From Thiomonas sp. (GTDB lineage: Bacteria; Pseudomonadota; Gammaproteobacteria; Burkholderiales; Burkholderiaceae_C): a DNA stretch of 5,722 nt. Below the pieces are notes generated by a model. The model was not told the origin of the DNA. It saw only the letters and a program-made list of their open reading frames with translations, and searched no databases. Each line of letters starts with the position of its first letter. Position 1 is the first letter of the stretch. Positions 1-5,722 of the stretch are shown here, in pieces. The position numbers were made by a program, and so were the translations under genes. The stretch is taken from contig JAQTVS010000201.1 in NCBI GenBank assembly GCA_028706735.1, positions 1 to 5,722 on the forward strand, in the 5' to 3' direction.

Positions 1-8
1 AATGAATT

Positions 9-14
9 GAAAGG
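9..14 (+). promoter_or_regulatory. Shine-Dalgarno site deciding the infC ATC start
   Basis: GAAAGG ends 8 bases before the ATC at 23. It is the only good ribosome-binding sequence upstream of the IF3 homology, and no ATG, GTG or TTG lies in frame between the TGA at 17 and the GTG at 134. This supports initiation at the non-standard codon. Confidence 0.7.
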
Positions 15-22
15 TTTGAGCC

Positions 23-568
23 ATCGCTACGTTCCAGAGCCGTAATACACCGGAAAAACGCGCCCATCGTCTGAATCGCGAAATCACGCTTCCTGAACTC
101 CGCCTAGTCGGGCCTGAGGGCGAGGCGCTTGGGGTGGTTTCCCTCACCGAGGCGCTCAGACTCGCCGAGCAGCATGATGTGGACCTGGTGGAAATTGCGC
201 CGACCGCATCCCCCCCGGTCTGTCGTTTGATGGATTACGGCAAGTTCAAATACGAAGAACAAAAAAAGAATCACGAAGCCCGGGCCAAGCAAAAGCAAAT
301 CCAGATCAAGGAAGTCAAATTCCGTCCGGCAACAGATGACGGTGACTATCAGATCAAGCTGCGTAATCTGCGCCGTTTCCTGGAAGAGGGCGACAAAGGC
401 AAGGTGAGTCTGCGCTTCCGTGGGCGTGAAATTACCCACCAGGATATCGGGATGCGGGTACTGGAGCGCGTCAAGGCCGATGTCGAAGATGTCGGCCAGG
501 TTGAGCAGATGCCGAAACTCGAAGGGCGCCAGATGATCATGGTCATCGCGCCGAAGAAGAAAAAATAA
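23..568 (+). CDS. infC: Translation initiation factor IF-3, starting at ATC
   Basis: Initiation factor 3 binds the 30S subunit, keeps it apart from 50S and checks start codon and initiator tRNA pairing. The frame from ATC at 23 gives 181 residues, against 180 for E. coli IF3. The N-domain opens with [20 protein letters not shown] and carries the family stretch [16 protein letters not shown] (residues 67-82). A lysine-rich linker follows, then the C-domain with [14 protein letters not shown] (121-126) and a KKKK tail. The first standard start in frame is GTG at 134, which would remove the conserved HRLNREI and RLVG segments, so it is rejected. In-frame TGA stops at 8 and 17 rule out a longer protein. 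A GAAAGG Shine-Dalgarno (9-14) lies 8 bases before the ATC. Rare AUU/AUC starts are known for infC and let IF3 repress its own translation. Identity is near certain; the start is very likely. Confidence 0.95.
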   Translation: MATFQSRNTPEKRAHRLNREITLPELRLVGPEGEALGVVSLTEALRLAEQHDVDLVEIAPTASPPVCRLMDYGKFKYEEQKKNHEARAKQKQIQIKEVKFRPATDDGDYQIKLRNLRRFLEEGDKGKVSLRFRGREITHQDIGMRVLERVKADVEDVGQVEQMPKLEGRQMIMVIAPKKKK

Positions 569-572
569 ACAG

Positions 573-613
573 CCTTCACTGCGCTGGTCCGAATGGAACT
601 GGCGCAGTGAAGG
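573..613 (+). repeat. 12-bp perfect inverted repeat just after infC
   Basis: The arms CCTTCACTGCGC (573-584) and GCGCAGTGAAGG (602-613) are exact reverse complements around a 17-base loop, which may itself fold through TCC/GGA around GAAT. The structure starts four bases after the infC stop. No run of T follows the right arm, so it is not a typical intrinsic terminator. It may stabilise the infC 3' end, be a processing site, or form part of the rpmI leader. Confidence 0.75.
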
Positions 614-627
614 TTAGAAGTGTGTCC

Positions 628-641
628 CCACCTTTTGGTGG
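628..641 (+). repeat. Small hairpin CCACC-TTTT-GGTGG
   Basis: A perfect 5-bp stem (628-632 with 637-641) closes a TTTT loop, and may extend weakly past a C-A mismatch. It sits 14 bases after the larger hairpin in the rpmI leader. It is a possible RNA structural element, but small enough to arise by chance. Confidence 0.4.
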
Positions 642-780
642 AGAGCAAACCTGTGGCGCAAGCTGCAGTCGGGTGTTTGGCTCGAATGGGCGAATGCCGC
701 AAAACTCGTGTGCGTGGGCTTGAAAGTGTCTGGTTCATCGTCAGGCCGCCTGCGGATATGTCATATTTAATGGAGCAATC

Positions 781-978
781 ATGCCCAAGATGAAGACCAA
801 AAAGAGTGCCGCAAAGCGATTCCGCGTGCGTCCGGGCGGCACTGTCAAACGTGGCCAAGCGTTCAAGCGCCATATCCTGACCAAGAAAACCACCAAGAAC
901 AAGCGTCACTTGCGTGGAGCCACGGCGGTGCATGACAGCGATCGCAAGCAGGTCGCCGCCATGATGCCTTTCGCCTGA
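781..978 (+). CDS. rpmI: 50S ribosomal protein L35
   Basis: L35 is a small basic protein of the large ribosomal subunit. The 65-residue product matches the family length and begins [20 protein letters not shown], the usual L35 opening. It continues with [15 protein letters not shown], then KNKRHLRG and a final segment [15 protein letters not shown]. Lysine and arginine are abundant throughout, as expected for an rRNA-binding protein. The ATG is preceded by GGAG at 5 bases. The gene lies 50 bases before rplT, its constant partner, and after a 212-base leader that probably controls both. Nothing is unusual in the coding region. Confidence 0.97.
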   Translation: MPKMKTKKSAAKRFRVRPGGTVKRGQAFKRHILTKKTTKNKRHLRGATAVHDSDRKQVAAMMPFA

Positions 979-1016
979 AGCGCCTGCCGTTTCAGCTCGA
1001 ACAACCAAATCAGGAT

Positions 1017-1022
1017 AAGGAG
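1017..1022 (+). promoter_or_regulatory. Ribosome-binding site of rplT
   Basis: AAGGAG lies 6 bases before the ATG at 1029. It is close to an ideal Shine-Dalgarno sequence and clearly stronger than that of rpmI, or of pheS, which lacks one. Confidence 0.8.
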
Positions 1023-1028
1023 TCTTAA

Positions 1029-1385
1029 ATGCCTCGCGTCAAACGTGGTGTGACTGCACGTGCACGTCACAAAAAAGTTCTCGACCTCGCCAAGGGTTTC
1101 CGCGGTCGCCGTAAAAACGTCTATCGCATCGCCAAAGAAGCGGTGATGAAGGCTGGGCAATATGCCTACCGTGACCGCCGCGCCAAGAAGCGTGAATTTC
1201 GTTCGCTGTGGATCACCCGGATCAACGCAGCAGTGCGGCAGTCTGGCATGACTTACAGCGTATTCATGAACGGGATGAAAAAGGCCCGGATCGAAATCGA
1301 CCGCAAGGTGCTCGCCGATATGGCTGTGCATGATGCGGCTGCTTTCGCCAAGATCGTGGATCAGGTCAAGGCTGCGATGGCCTGA
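1029..1385 (+). CDS. rplT: 50S ribosomal protein L20
   Basis: L20 binds 23S rRNA early in assembly of the large subunit and, in studied bacteria, also acts as translational repressor of its own operon. The 118-residue product has the typical length. It opens with [20 protein letters not shown], followed by [19 protein letters not shown], the long basic N-terminal arm. The globular part contains [26 protein letters not shown], and [24 protein letters not shown]. It stops 36 bases before a strong terminator-like hairpin, making it the last gene of the ribosomal half. Identity and start are secure. Confidence 0.98.
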   Translation: MPRVKRGVTARARHKKVLDLAKGFRGRRKNVYRIAKEAVMKAGQYAYRDRRAKKREFRSLWITRINAAVRQSGMTYSVFMNGMKKARIEIDRKVLADMAVHDAAAFAKIVDQVKAAMA

Positions 1386-1389
1386 CAAG

Positions 1390-1408
1390 CCGCCGCCTTG
1401 CGCGGTGG
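1390..1408 (+). repeat. GC-rich hairpin just after rplT
   Basis: CCGCCGC (1390-1396) pairs with GCGGTGG (1402-1408), including one G-T pair, around loop CTTGC. It stands 12 bases before the terminator stem. A short stretch, GCCTT at 1395-1399, could alternatively pair with AAGGC in the terminator's left arm, but only over 5 bp, so a switch is not strongly supported. Confidence 0.45.
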
Positions 1409-1420
1409 TGTCTCGCTGTG

Positions 1421-1452
1421 CAAAGGCCTGTTCTACAGGCCTTTGTTTTTTT
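1421..1452 (+). terminator. Intrinsic terminator (or attenuator) between rplT and pheS
   Basis: CAAAGGCCTGT (1421-1431) and ACAGGCCTTTG (1435-1445) are exact reverse complements around a three-base loop, and are followed at once by seven T (1446-1452). This is the textbook form of a rho-independent terminator. It lies 35 bases after the rplT stop and about 54 before the pheS start. It may end ribosomal-protein transcripts or act as a partial attenuator for pheST; E. coli has an attenuator in the same place. Confidence 0.85.
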
Positions 1453-1453
1453 G

Positions 1454-1482
1454 TTGCCGATCTGTATTGATCGCGGTATTTT
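1454..1482 (+). promoter_or_regulatory. Candidate sigma70 promoter for pheS-pheT-ihfA
   Basis: TTGCCG (1454-1459) and TATTTT (1477-1482) are separated by 17 bases. Each box matches the sigma70 consensus at 4 of 6 positions, with the TTG and the TAT...T bases kept. It begins directly after the terminator T-run and would start RNA about 15-20 bases before the pheS ATG. Its position, where a new promoter would be needed, is the main argument; the boxes alone are moderate. Confidence 0.4.
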
Positions 1483-1505
1483 CACTTTCTGTCATTCGTT
1501 CGCCC

Positions 1506-2549
1506 ATGAATCCTTTGCAGACCCTGATTGATCAAGCCAGCGCGGAATTTGCTCAGGCAGCGGATTCCGCCTCGCTGGAGAACGCCAAGGCGCGTTATCT
1601 CGGCAAGACCGGGGTTCTGACTGCCGAGATGAAGGCGCTTGCAGCGCTGTCCGCAGAGGAAAAACGGGCGCGAGGCGCTGAAATCAATCTGGCAAAGCAG
1701 GCGATCGAGCAGGCTTTACAGCAGCGGCGCGAGGCGATCGAGCGCGCTGCACTGCAGGCCCAGTTGCAGGCGCAGGCCATCGACGTCACGTTGCCAGGGA
1801 GAGAGCGCAATCAAGGCGGCCTGCATCCCTTGACGCGGAGCTGGATGCGGATGGAGCAGATTTTCCGCTCGATGGGTTTCGATGTGGCGGACGGTCCGGA
1901 GATTGAGGATGACTGGACCAATTTCACCGCCCTGAATTCACCGCAAAACCATCCGGCGCGCTCCATGCAGGACACGTTTTATGTGGACGCACTGGACGCG
2001 CAGGGCCAGCCCCTCCTGCTGCGCACGCATACCTCGCCGATGCAAGTGCGCTATGCACGGGCGCATGTCCAGCGCCATGCGGAATCTGCCGAGATGCCGC
2101 CGATCAAGGTCATTGCACCGGGCCGCACTTACCGTGTGGACAGCGATGCCACGCACTCGCCAATGTTCCACCAGTTTGAAGGCCTGTGGATCGGCAGCGA
2201 GGTGTCAATGGCCGATCTCAAGGGAACCTTCACCAGTTTTCTGAAGGCCTTTTTCGAGCGCGAGGATATTCTTGTGCGGTTTAGGCCGTCTTATTTTCCA
2301 TTCACCGAGCCCTCCGCCGAGATCGACATGATGTTTGAAAGCGGGCCGTTGAAGGGACGCTGGCTGGAACTTGCGGGCTCCGGCCAGGTGCATCCGGCCG
2401 TGGTGCGCAACTTTGGCCTCGATCCAGAACGATTCATCGGATTTGCGTTTGGCAGCGGTCTGGACCGGATCACCATGCTGCGTTATGGCATTTCGGATCT
2501 GCGTCTGTTCTATGAAAACGACCTGCGGTTTTTGCAGCAGTTCGCTTGA
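1506..2549 (+). CDS. pheS: Phenylalanyl-tRNA synthetase alpha subunit
   Basis: PheS is the catalytic chain of the alpha2-beta2 enzyme that charges tRNA-Phe with phenylalanine. The 347-residue product starts with a coiled-coil tRNA-binding arm (about residues 1-95, RYLGKTG then many A, E, Q and R), then the class II catalytic core: HPLTRSW (from 107), RTHTSP (173-178), GRTYR (206-210), FHQFEG (221-226), [17 protein letters not shown], and [10 protein letters not shown] (312-321) as motif 3. Ala314 in GFAF aligns, counting from the C-terminus, with E. coli Ala294, which shapes the phenylalanine pocket. The frame stays open upstream to TTG at 1398, but that extension runs through the terminator and is not family-like, so ATG 1506 is chosen. 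No clear Shine-Dalgarno precedes it. Confidence 0.97.
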   Translation: MNPLQTLIDQASAEFAQAADSASLENAKARYLGKTGVLTAEMKALAALSAEEKRARGAEINLAKQAIEQALQQRREAIERAALQAQLQAQAIDVTLPGRERNQGGLHPLTRSWMRMEQIFRSMGFDVADGPEIEDDWTNFTALNSPQNHPARSMQDTFYVDALDAQGQPLLLRTHTSPMQVRYARAHVQRHAESAEMPPIKVIAPGRTYRVDSDATHSPMFHQFEGLWIGSEVSMADLKGTFTSFLKAFFEREDILVRFRPSYFPFTEPSAEIDMMFESGPLKGRWLELAGSGQVHPAVVRNFGLDPERFIGFAFGSGLDRITMLRYGISDLRLFYENDLRFLQQFA

Positions 2550-2629
2550 GGGCTGTCGTGGCCGTTGTTTTTCTTTTTTGATTTCGCAGGATCTCACCGC
2601 CCTGCTGGACTTTCCTACAAGAGCCGCTC
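2550..2629 (+). other. pheS-pheT gap with a T-rich run
   Basis: The 80 bases between pheS and pheT hold a run of 11 T in 12 bases (2568-2579), preceded by a weak 5-bp stem (2551-2555 with 2559-2563, two pairs being G-T). This is a poor terminator at best; pheT must be transcribed with pheS. AAGAG at 2619-2623, 6 bases before the pheT ATG, is a modest ribosome-binding site. Confidence 0.4.
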
Positions 2630-5056
2630 ATGCAGTTTCCCGAATCCTGGCTACGCCAGTTTTGCAATCCTGAACTCACGACAGAAGCGCTTGCCGAGGT
2701 CTTGACCATGGCTGGCCTTGAGGTCGAGGAGGTGCGTCCCGCCGCGCCTCCATTTTCTGGCGTGGTTGCAGGATGGGTGCGCGCGGTGCAGCCCCACCCA
2801 AACGCGGACAAGCTGCGCGTGTGCCAGGTCGATGTCGGCCAAGCTGAGCTGCTGCAGATCGTGTGCGGCGCGCCCAATGTCGTGGAGGGAATGTTCGCGC
2901 CGTGCGCTCTCGTTGGCGCCGAGTTGCCGCCGCAACAGGAAGGGCAGGGCGCTTTGCGCATCGGCCCCGCCAAGATGCGCGGGGTGGACTCGCAAGGGAT
3001 GCTTTGTTCCGCACGCGAACTGGGGTTGTCGGCCGACCATGCCGGCTTGCTTGCGCTGGAGGGGGCGCCCCGGCCGGGAGCGGATCTACGTGCGCTGCTG
3101 TCTTTGGACGAAGCCGTGTTCACCATCAAGCTCACGCCGAATCTGGGGCACTGCCTCAGTGTGCTTGGCGTGGCGCGTGAAGTGTCTGCGGTGACGGGAG
3201 CTGCGCTGCAACAGCCCCGGTTCGATCCGGTCGTGCCAGAGTTGAGCGATCGCCTTCCGGTGTGTATCGAGGCGCCCGAGTTATGCGGGCGGTTTTCCGG
3301 TCGCGTGATTCGCGGGGTGAATGCGCGTGCGGCAACACCGCAGTGGATGAAAGCGCGACTGGAGCGCAGCGGCCAGCGCAGCATTTCGGCGCTGGTCGAT
3401 CTCTCCAACTACGTCATGCTGGAACTCGGGCGTCCGAGCCATGTGTTCGATCTCGGCAAAATTCGTGGTGGCCTCAGTGTGCGCTGGGCGCGCGCGGGCG
3501 AACAGCTTGAATTGCTCAATGGACAGACCATCACCCTGAGCCCGGACATGGGCGTGATCGCTGCGGACAATGGCGTCGAATCGCTCGCGGGCATCATGGG
3601 AGGGGAGGCCACGGCGGTCACGCTGGACACCACCGACATCTACCTCGAAGCCGCCTTCTGGTGGCCAGACGCGATTCGTGGGCGCGCCCGACGGCTGAAC
3701 TTTTCCACCGATGCCGCTGCGCGTTTTGAGCGCGGCGTCGACTATGCCACCACCGTAGAACACTTGGACGCAATCACCGCGCTGATTCTGCAGATTTGCG
3801 GCGGAAAGGCTGGGCCTGCGGACGATCAGATTACGCAAGTGCCGCAGCGCAAGCCGGTGCGCATGCGTGTGGCGCGCTGCGAAAAGGTGATCGGCATTCC
3901 AATCGGCGCCGAACGCATGGGCCAGATTTTTTCCCGCCTGGGCCTCAAGGCCGAGGTTGAGGCTGGTGGCGAACCCGCCTGGATCGTGACTCCTGGCAGT
4001 GAGCGCTTTGATCTGGAAATTGAGGAAGACCTGATCGAAGAGGTCGCCCGCATTCATGGGTATGGACGCATTCCCACGCATGCCCCGGTGGCGCGTTTAC
4101 AGCCCTTGCCAGTGCCAGAGGCGCAACGCAGCCTGCATGCACTGCGCCTCAAGGCAGCGGCGCTGGGTTATCAGGAGACGATCAATTTCGCGTTCGTCGA
4201 CCCCAAATGGGAGCAGGATTTTGCAGGCCAGGCCAACCCGATCCGCCTGCTCAACCCCATCGTCGCCCCGATGTCGGCAATGCGCTCCACCCTCATCGGG
4301 TCGCTGGTCAAGGTGTTGGCGGACAACCTCAATCACCGCGCCAAACGCTTGCGGCTGTTTGAACTCGGGCGCGTGTTTGCAAGGGACGTACACATTGAAA
4401 ATGGCCCGATGCAGGTTGCTGGAATTCACCAGCCATCCCGCTTGGCCGGCCTGGCCTATGGCTCCGCTTTGCCGGTGCAGTGGGGGGAGGGCGAGCGCCG
4501 TGTCGACTTTTACGACATCAAAGGCGATGTCGAGGCACTGTGCCAGGGTGCGGGAAAACTGCAGTGGCTGCCGAGCACGCACCCGGCCCTGCATCCGGGG
4601 CGCAGCGCAAAAGTGCTGCTAAATGGCGAAATTCTGGGGGTTGTCGGGGAATTGCACCCCCAATGGGTGCAAAGTTATCACCTGCAATTTGCTCCCGTCG
4701 TGTTTGAACTGGACGCCACGATGTTGCAAGTCCAGCAGACTCCTGCGTTTTCGCCAATCAACCGTGTGCCTTCAGTGCAGCGGGATCTGGCGTTTCAGGT
4801 GCCGACAGCGATCAGTTACGCGCAAATGCAACAGGCAGCACGCTCCGCCATTCAAAATCTGGCGGTTTGCGGCATCATTCGGGACATGCACCTTTTCGAC
4901 CTGTTCACCCCGCAGGGTGAAAGCGCGTTTCGGAGCATGGCTTTCCGGCTGCAGCTTCAGGACGTGCAAACGCTGACCGACGAACGCGTCGATGCGGCTT
5001 GCCAAGCTTTGGTGGCCGCGGTGACGCAAGAAACCGGGGCGCAACTCAGAGCCTGA
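2630..5056 (+). CDS. pheT: Phenylalanyl-tRNA synthetase beta subunit
   Basis: PheT is the large chain of phenylalanyl-tRNA synthetase, holding tRNA-binding and editing domains. The product has 808 residues (E. coli about 795) and opens with MQFPESWLRQF. An OB-fold tRNA-binding domain (about 40-150) shows HPNADKLRVC (56-65), CGAPN (79-83) and GVDSQGMLCS. TPNLGHCLSVLGVARE (169-184) leads into the B3/4 editing domain with RPSHVFDL (268-275), MGGE (ending at Glu326) and GRARRLNFSTDAAARFERGVD. The B5 domain (about 407-482) ends in EEDLIEEVARIHGYGRIP. A catalytic-like core follows, and a C-terminal ferredoxin-fold anticodon-binding domain begins near FSPINRVPSVQRDLAF (707). All domains are present in normal order, with no frameshift. 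ihfA begins 44 bases downstream. Confidence 0.98.
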   Translation: MQFPESWLRQFCNPELTTEALAEVLTMAGLEVEEVRPAAPPFSGVVAGWVRAVQPHPNADKLRVCQVDVGQAELLQIVCGAPNVVEGMFAPCALVGAELPPQQEGQGALRIGPAKMRGVDSQGMLCSARELGLSADHAGLLALEGAPRPGADLRALLSLDEAVFTIKLTPNLGHCLSVLGVAREVSAVTGAALQQPRFDPVVPELSDRLPVCIEAPELCGRFSGRVIRGVNARAATPQWMKARLERSGQRSISALVDLSNYVMLELGRPSHVFDLGKIRGGLSVRWARAGEQLELLNGQTITLSPDMGVIAADNGVESLAGIMGGEATAVTLDTTDIYLEAAFWWPDAIRGRARRLNFSTDAAARFERGVDYATTVEHLDAITALILQICGGKAGPADDQITQVPQRKPVRMRVARCEKVIGIPIGAERMGQIFSRLGLKAEVEAGGEPAWIVTPGSERFDLEIEEDLIEEVARIHGYGRIPTHAPVARLQPLPVPEAQRSLHALRLKAAALGYQETINFAFVDPKWEQDFAGQANPIRLLNPIVAPMSAMRSTLIGSLVKVLADNLNHRAKRLRLFELGRVFARDVHIENGPMQVAGIHQPSRLAGLAYGSALPVQWGEGERRVDFYDIKGDVEALCQGAGKLQWLPSTHPALHPGRSAKVLLNGEILGVVGELHPQWVQSYHLQFAPVVFELDATMLQVQQTPAFSPINRVPSVQRDLAFQVPTAISYAQMQQAARSAIQNLAVCGIIRDMHLFDLFTPQGESAFRSMAFRLQLQDVQTLTDERVDAACQALVAAVTQETGAQLRA

Positions 5057-5090
5057 AGCCCGCCGCCAAAACACAATAAAACGTCCAACG

Positions 5091-5097
5091 AGGGAGA
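5091..5097 (+). promoter_or_regulatory. Ribosome-binding site of ihfA
   Basis: AGGGAGA, with its core GGAG at 5093-5096, lies just before the ATG at 5101. It supports the long N-terminus of IhfA rather than a start further in. Confidence 0.65.
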
Positions 5098-5100
5098 GAC

Positions 5101-5460
5101 ATGGCACGCATCCAGATCGACTCAGTGCAGACACCGACACTGACCAAGTCAGAACTTGCTGACCAGTTGTATGAACGGATTGGCTTCAACAAGCGCGAAT
5201 CCAAAGACATGGTCGACGCGTTTTTTGACCGAATTCGCGATGCACTGGCGCGCGGAGAAGACGTCAAGCTGTCTGGTTTCGGCCATTTTCAATTGCGCGA
5301 AAAGGCGCAGCGGCCTGGGCGGAATCCACGCACCGGAGAGATCATTCCCATCGCTGCGCGCCGCGTTGTCATTTTCCACGCCAGCCACAAATTCAAGCAT
5401 CAGCTCCAGAACATCGGTTTGGACAAGGAGCTTGAAACTGAGGATGAGTTGTCTGATTGA
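5101..5460 (+). CDS. ihfA: Integration host factor alpha subunit
   Basis: IhfA pairs with IhfB to form IHF, a nucleoid protein that bends specific DNA sites sharply and assists recombination, replication and transcription. The 119-residue product carries the HU/IHF fold: [20 protein letters not shown] (from 14), [20 protein letters not shown], and [20 protein letters not shown]. Pro76 in [10 protein letters not shown] matches E. coli IhfA Pro65, the residue that inserts between base pairs, and the alpha-type arm supports IhfA rather than IhfB or HU. Compared with the E. coli protein (99 residues) it has about 11 extra N-terminal residues and a short acidic tail ([11 protein letters not shown]). 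N-terminal extensions are usual in betaproteobacteria. Position after pheT is the standard location. Confidence 0.96.
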   Translation: MARIQIDSVQTPTLTKSELADQLYERIGFNKRESKDMVDAFFDRIRDALARGEDVKLSGFGHFQLREKAQRPGRNPRTGEIIPIAARRVVIFHASHKFKHQLQNIGLDKELETEDELSD

Positions 5461-5462
5461 GA

Positions 5463-5513
5463 CCGGGCGCAGGCGTTTGCCCGGGGCAGGTCTTCGGCGC
5501 CCCGAGGCTTTTG
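5463..5513 (+). terminator. Overlapping GC-rich hairpins after ihfA, possible terminator
   Basis: Two stems compete: CCGGGC (5463-5468) with GCCCGG (5479-5484), and CGGGGC (5482-5487) with GCCCCG (5499-5504). The second is followed within a few bases by only four T (5510 region), so it is a weak intrinsic terminator candidate. Placement directly after the last operon gene, three bases past the stop, supports a role in ending or protecting the transcript. Confidence 0.45.
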
Positions 5514-5537
5514 AGTGAATGCTTTATTTAACATAAT
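5511..5537 (+). promoter_or_regulatory. Candidate promoter for the gene at the right edge
   Basis: TTGAGT (5511-5516) and CATAAT (5532-5537) match the sigma70 boxes at 4 and 5 of 6 positions, but the spacer is 15 bases, shorter than ideal. They lie in an AT-rich stretch (about 5515-5558) that stands out from its GC-rich surroundings. RNA would start near 5544, leaving roughly 90 bases before the ATG at 5637. Confidence 0.35.
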
Positions 5538-5558
5538 GCACATATGCTCTTTAAATTG

Positions 5559-5575
5559 CGGTTCGTAGCGAGCCG
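5559..5575 (+). repeat. 7-bp hairpin CGGTTCG-TAG-CGAGCCG
   Basis: The arms 5559-5565 and 5569-5575 pair over 7 bp, with one G-T pair, around a TAG loop. No T-run follows, so it is not a terminator. If the candidate promoter just upstream is real, this hairpin would sit in the 5' leader of the next gene. Confidence 0.4.
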
Positions 5576-5636
5576 CCCCGCACGCTGTTTTCTTACCAGG
5601 ATCCCTTGGGTCGATCTTTCCCCATGGCCTTTGCGA

Positions 5637-5722
5637 ATGGTGCATGTGTTCATCCGCCGTACCGAGGTGGTGGAGACGGTGGAGATCACCCCCGCCGAGG
5701 TGATCGTCACGCGCCGCGACAT
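5637..5722 (+). CDS. Unidentified protein, N-terminal part, runs off the window
   Basis: From ATG 5637 the frame reads MVHVFIRRTEVVETVEITPA and then EVIVTRRD before the window ends, still open. Nearly every codon ends in G or C (about 25 of 27), as expected for a real gene in a GC-rich genome. The same frame is open back to ATG 5544, which would add 31 residues, but those codons show much weaker third-position bias, so the shorter start is favoured. No clear Shine-Dalgarno precedes either start. The peptide alternates valine and isoleucine with charged residues, suggesting beta strands; I see no signal peptide or membrane segment. In many related genomes a MerR-type regulator follows ihfA, but this peptide does not look like a MerR helix-turn-helix start. 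I do not recognise the family. Confidence 0.5.
   Translation, partial: MVHVFIRRTEVVETVEITPAEVIVTRRD

Larger units (their letters stand above)
569..780 (+). promoter_or_regulatory. Long structured leader between infC and rpmI (candidate L20 control region)
   Basis: This 212-base gap holds no convincing gene. It is long for a ribosomal protein operon and contains two clear hairpins (573-613 and 628-641) and three CGAATG copies (590-595, 683-688, 691-696). In E. coli, ribosomal protein L20 represses rpmI-rplT translation by binding structured RNA in the corresponding place, and Firmicutes have an L20 leader before infC. The position and structure here suggest a similar role, but I cannot match an L20-binding fold from the bases alone. 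The 3' end holds the rpmI ribosome-binding site, GGAG at 772-775, 5 bases before the ATG. Confidence 0.45.

Noticed and set aside
1..10. End of an upstream thrS gene
   Set aside because: TGA codons at 3-5, 8-10 and 17-19 could end a preceding gene, and thrS is expected there, but too few bases remain to recognise a C-terminus or choose the frame.
349..1008. Minus-strand open frame of 219 codons across infC, the leader and rpmI
   Set aside because: It overlaps two certain genes, has a serine/arginine-rich composition typical of antisense shadows, and matches no family I know.
1398..1505. 36-residue N-terminal extension of PheS, or a pheM-like leader peptide (contains LFYRPLFF)
   Set aside because: It starts at TTG without a ribosome-binding site, runs through the terminator hairpin, and its Phe codons are largely the terminator T-run. 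It has no stop before pheS, unlike a leader peptide.
2470..3408. Minus-strand open frame of 312 codons over pheS/pheT
   Set aside because: Antisense to conserved synthetase domains, rich in S, T, R and A as expected from reversed GC-rich codons. It is explained by codon bias.
3281..4081. Minus-strand open frame of 266 codons within pheT
   Set aside because: It lies fully inside the B3/4 and B5 region of pheT, with no recognisable motif or independent regulatory signal.
4634..4663. Inverted repeat TGGGGGT/ACCCCCA inside pheT
   Set aside because: Seven-bp match in coding sequence with a long loop; likely chance in GC-rich DNA and without regulatory context.
5684..5705. Inverted repeat GATCACC/GGTGATC in the edge gene
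   Set aside because: Seven-bp arms around an 8-base spacer could be an operator or hairpin, but the bases fit the strongly coding frame and no second copy is visible.
5528..5722. Minus-strand open frame of 64 codons at the right edge
   Set aside because: Its peptide is low in recognisable features, and the plus-strand frame over the same bases has much better third-position bias.
5461..5722. tRNA gene (tRNA-Pro is often found near this locus)
   Set aside because: GGTTCG at 5560-5565 resembles a T-loop, but there is no acceptor stem, anticodon arm or CCA-like end around it on either strand.

Overview
This window is a conserved translation operon running left to right on the + strand: infC, rpmI, rplT, pheS, pheT and ihfA, followed by the start of an unidentified gene that runs off the right end. 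The order infC-rpmI-rplT-pheS-pheT-ihfA is classic for Proteobacteria, where thrS usually lies just upstream of infC. Protein details point to a betaproteobacterium, probably of the order Burkholderiales: the style of the PheT B3/4 domain, an IHF-alpha with an N-terminal extension, and a moderately high G+C content. This is an inference from remembered family patterns, not from a search.

Layout: infC (23-568) starts at a non-standard ATC codon with a clear Shine-Dalgarno sequence. A 212-base leader (569-780) with a 12-bp perfect inverted repeat precedes rpmI (781-978). rplT (1029-1385) follows after 50 bases. A strong intrinsic terminator-like hairpin (1421-1452) and then a plausible sigma70 promoter (1454-1482) lie between rplT and pheS (1506-2549), splitting the cluster into a ribosomal-protein half and a synthetase/IHF half. 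pheT (2630-5056) and ihfA (5101-5460) complete the second half. After ihfA come GC-rich overlapping hairpins, an AT-rich stretch, and a partial reading frame (from 5637, possibly from 5544) with strongly coding-like third positions.

Functionally, infC supplies initiation factor 3, rpmI and rplT supply ribosomal proteins L35 and L20, pheS and pheT form the alpha2-beta2 phenylalanyl-tRNA synthetase, and ihfA encodes one subunit of the nucleoid protein IHF. All six complete genes look intact, with no frameshifts or missing hallmark motifs. I see no new biological system. The points worth a second look are regulatory (the ATC start, the rpmI leader, the terminator/promoter junction) and the unidentified gene at the right edge.
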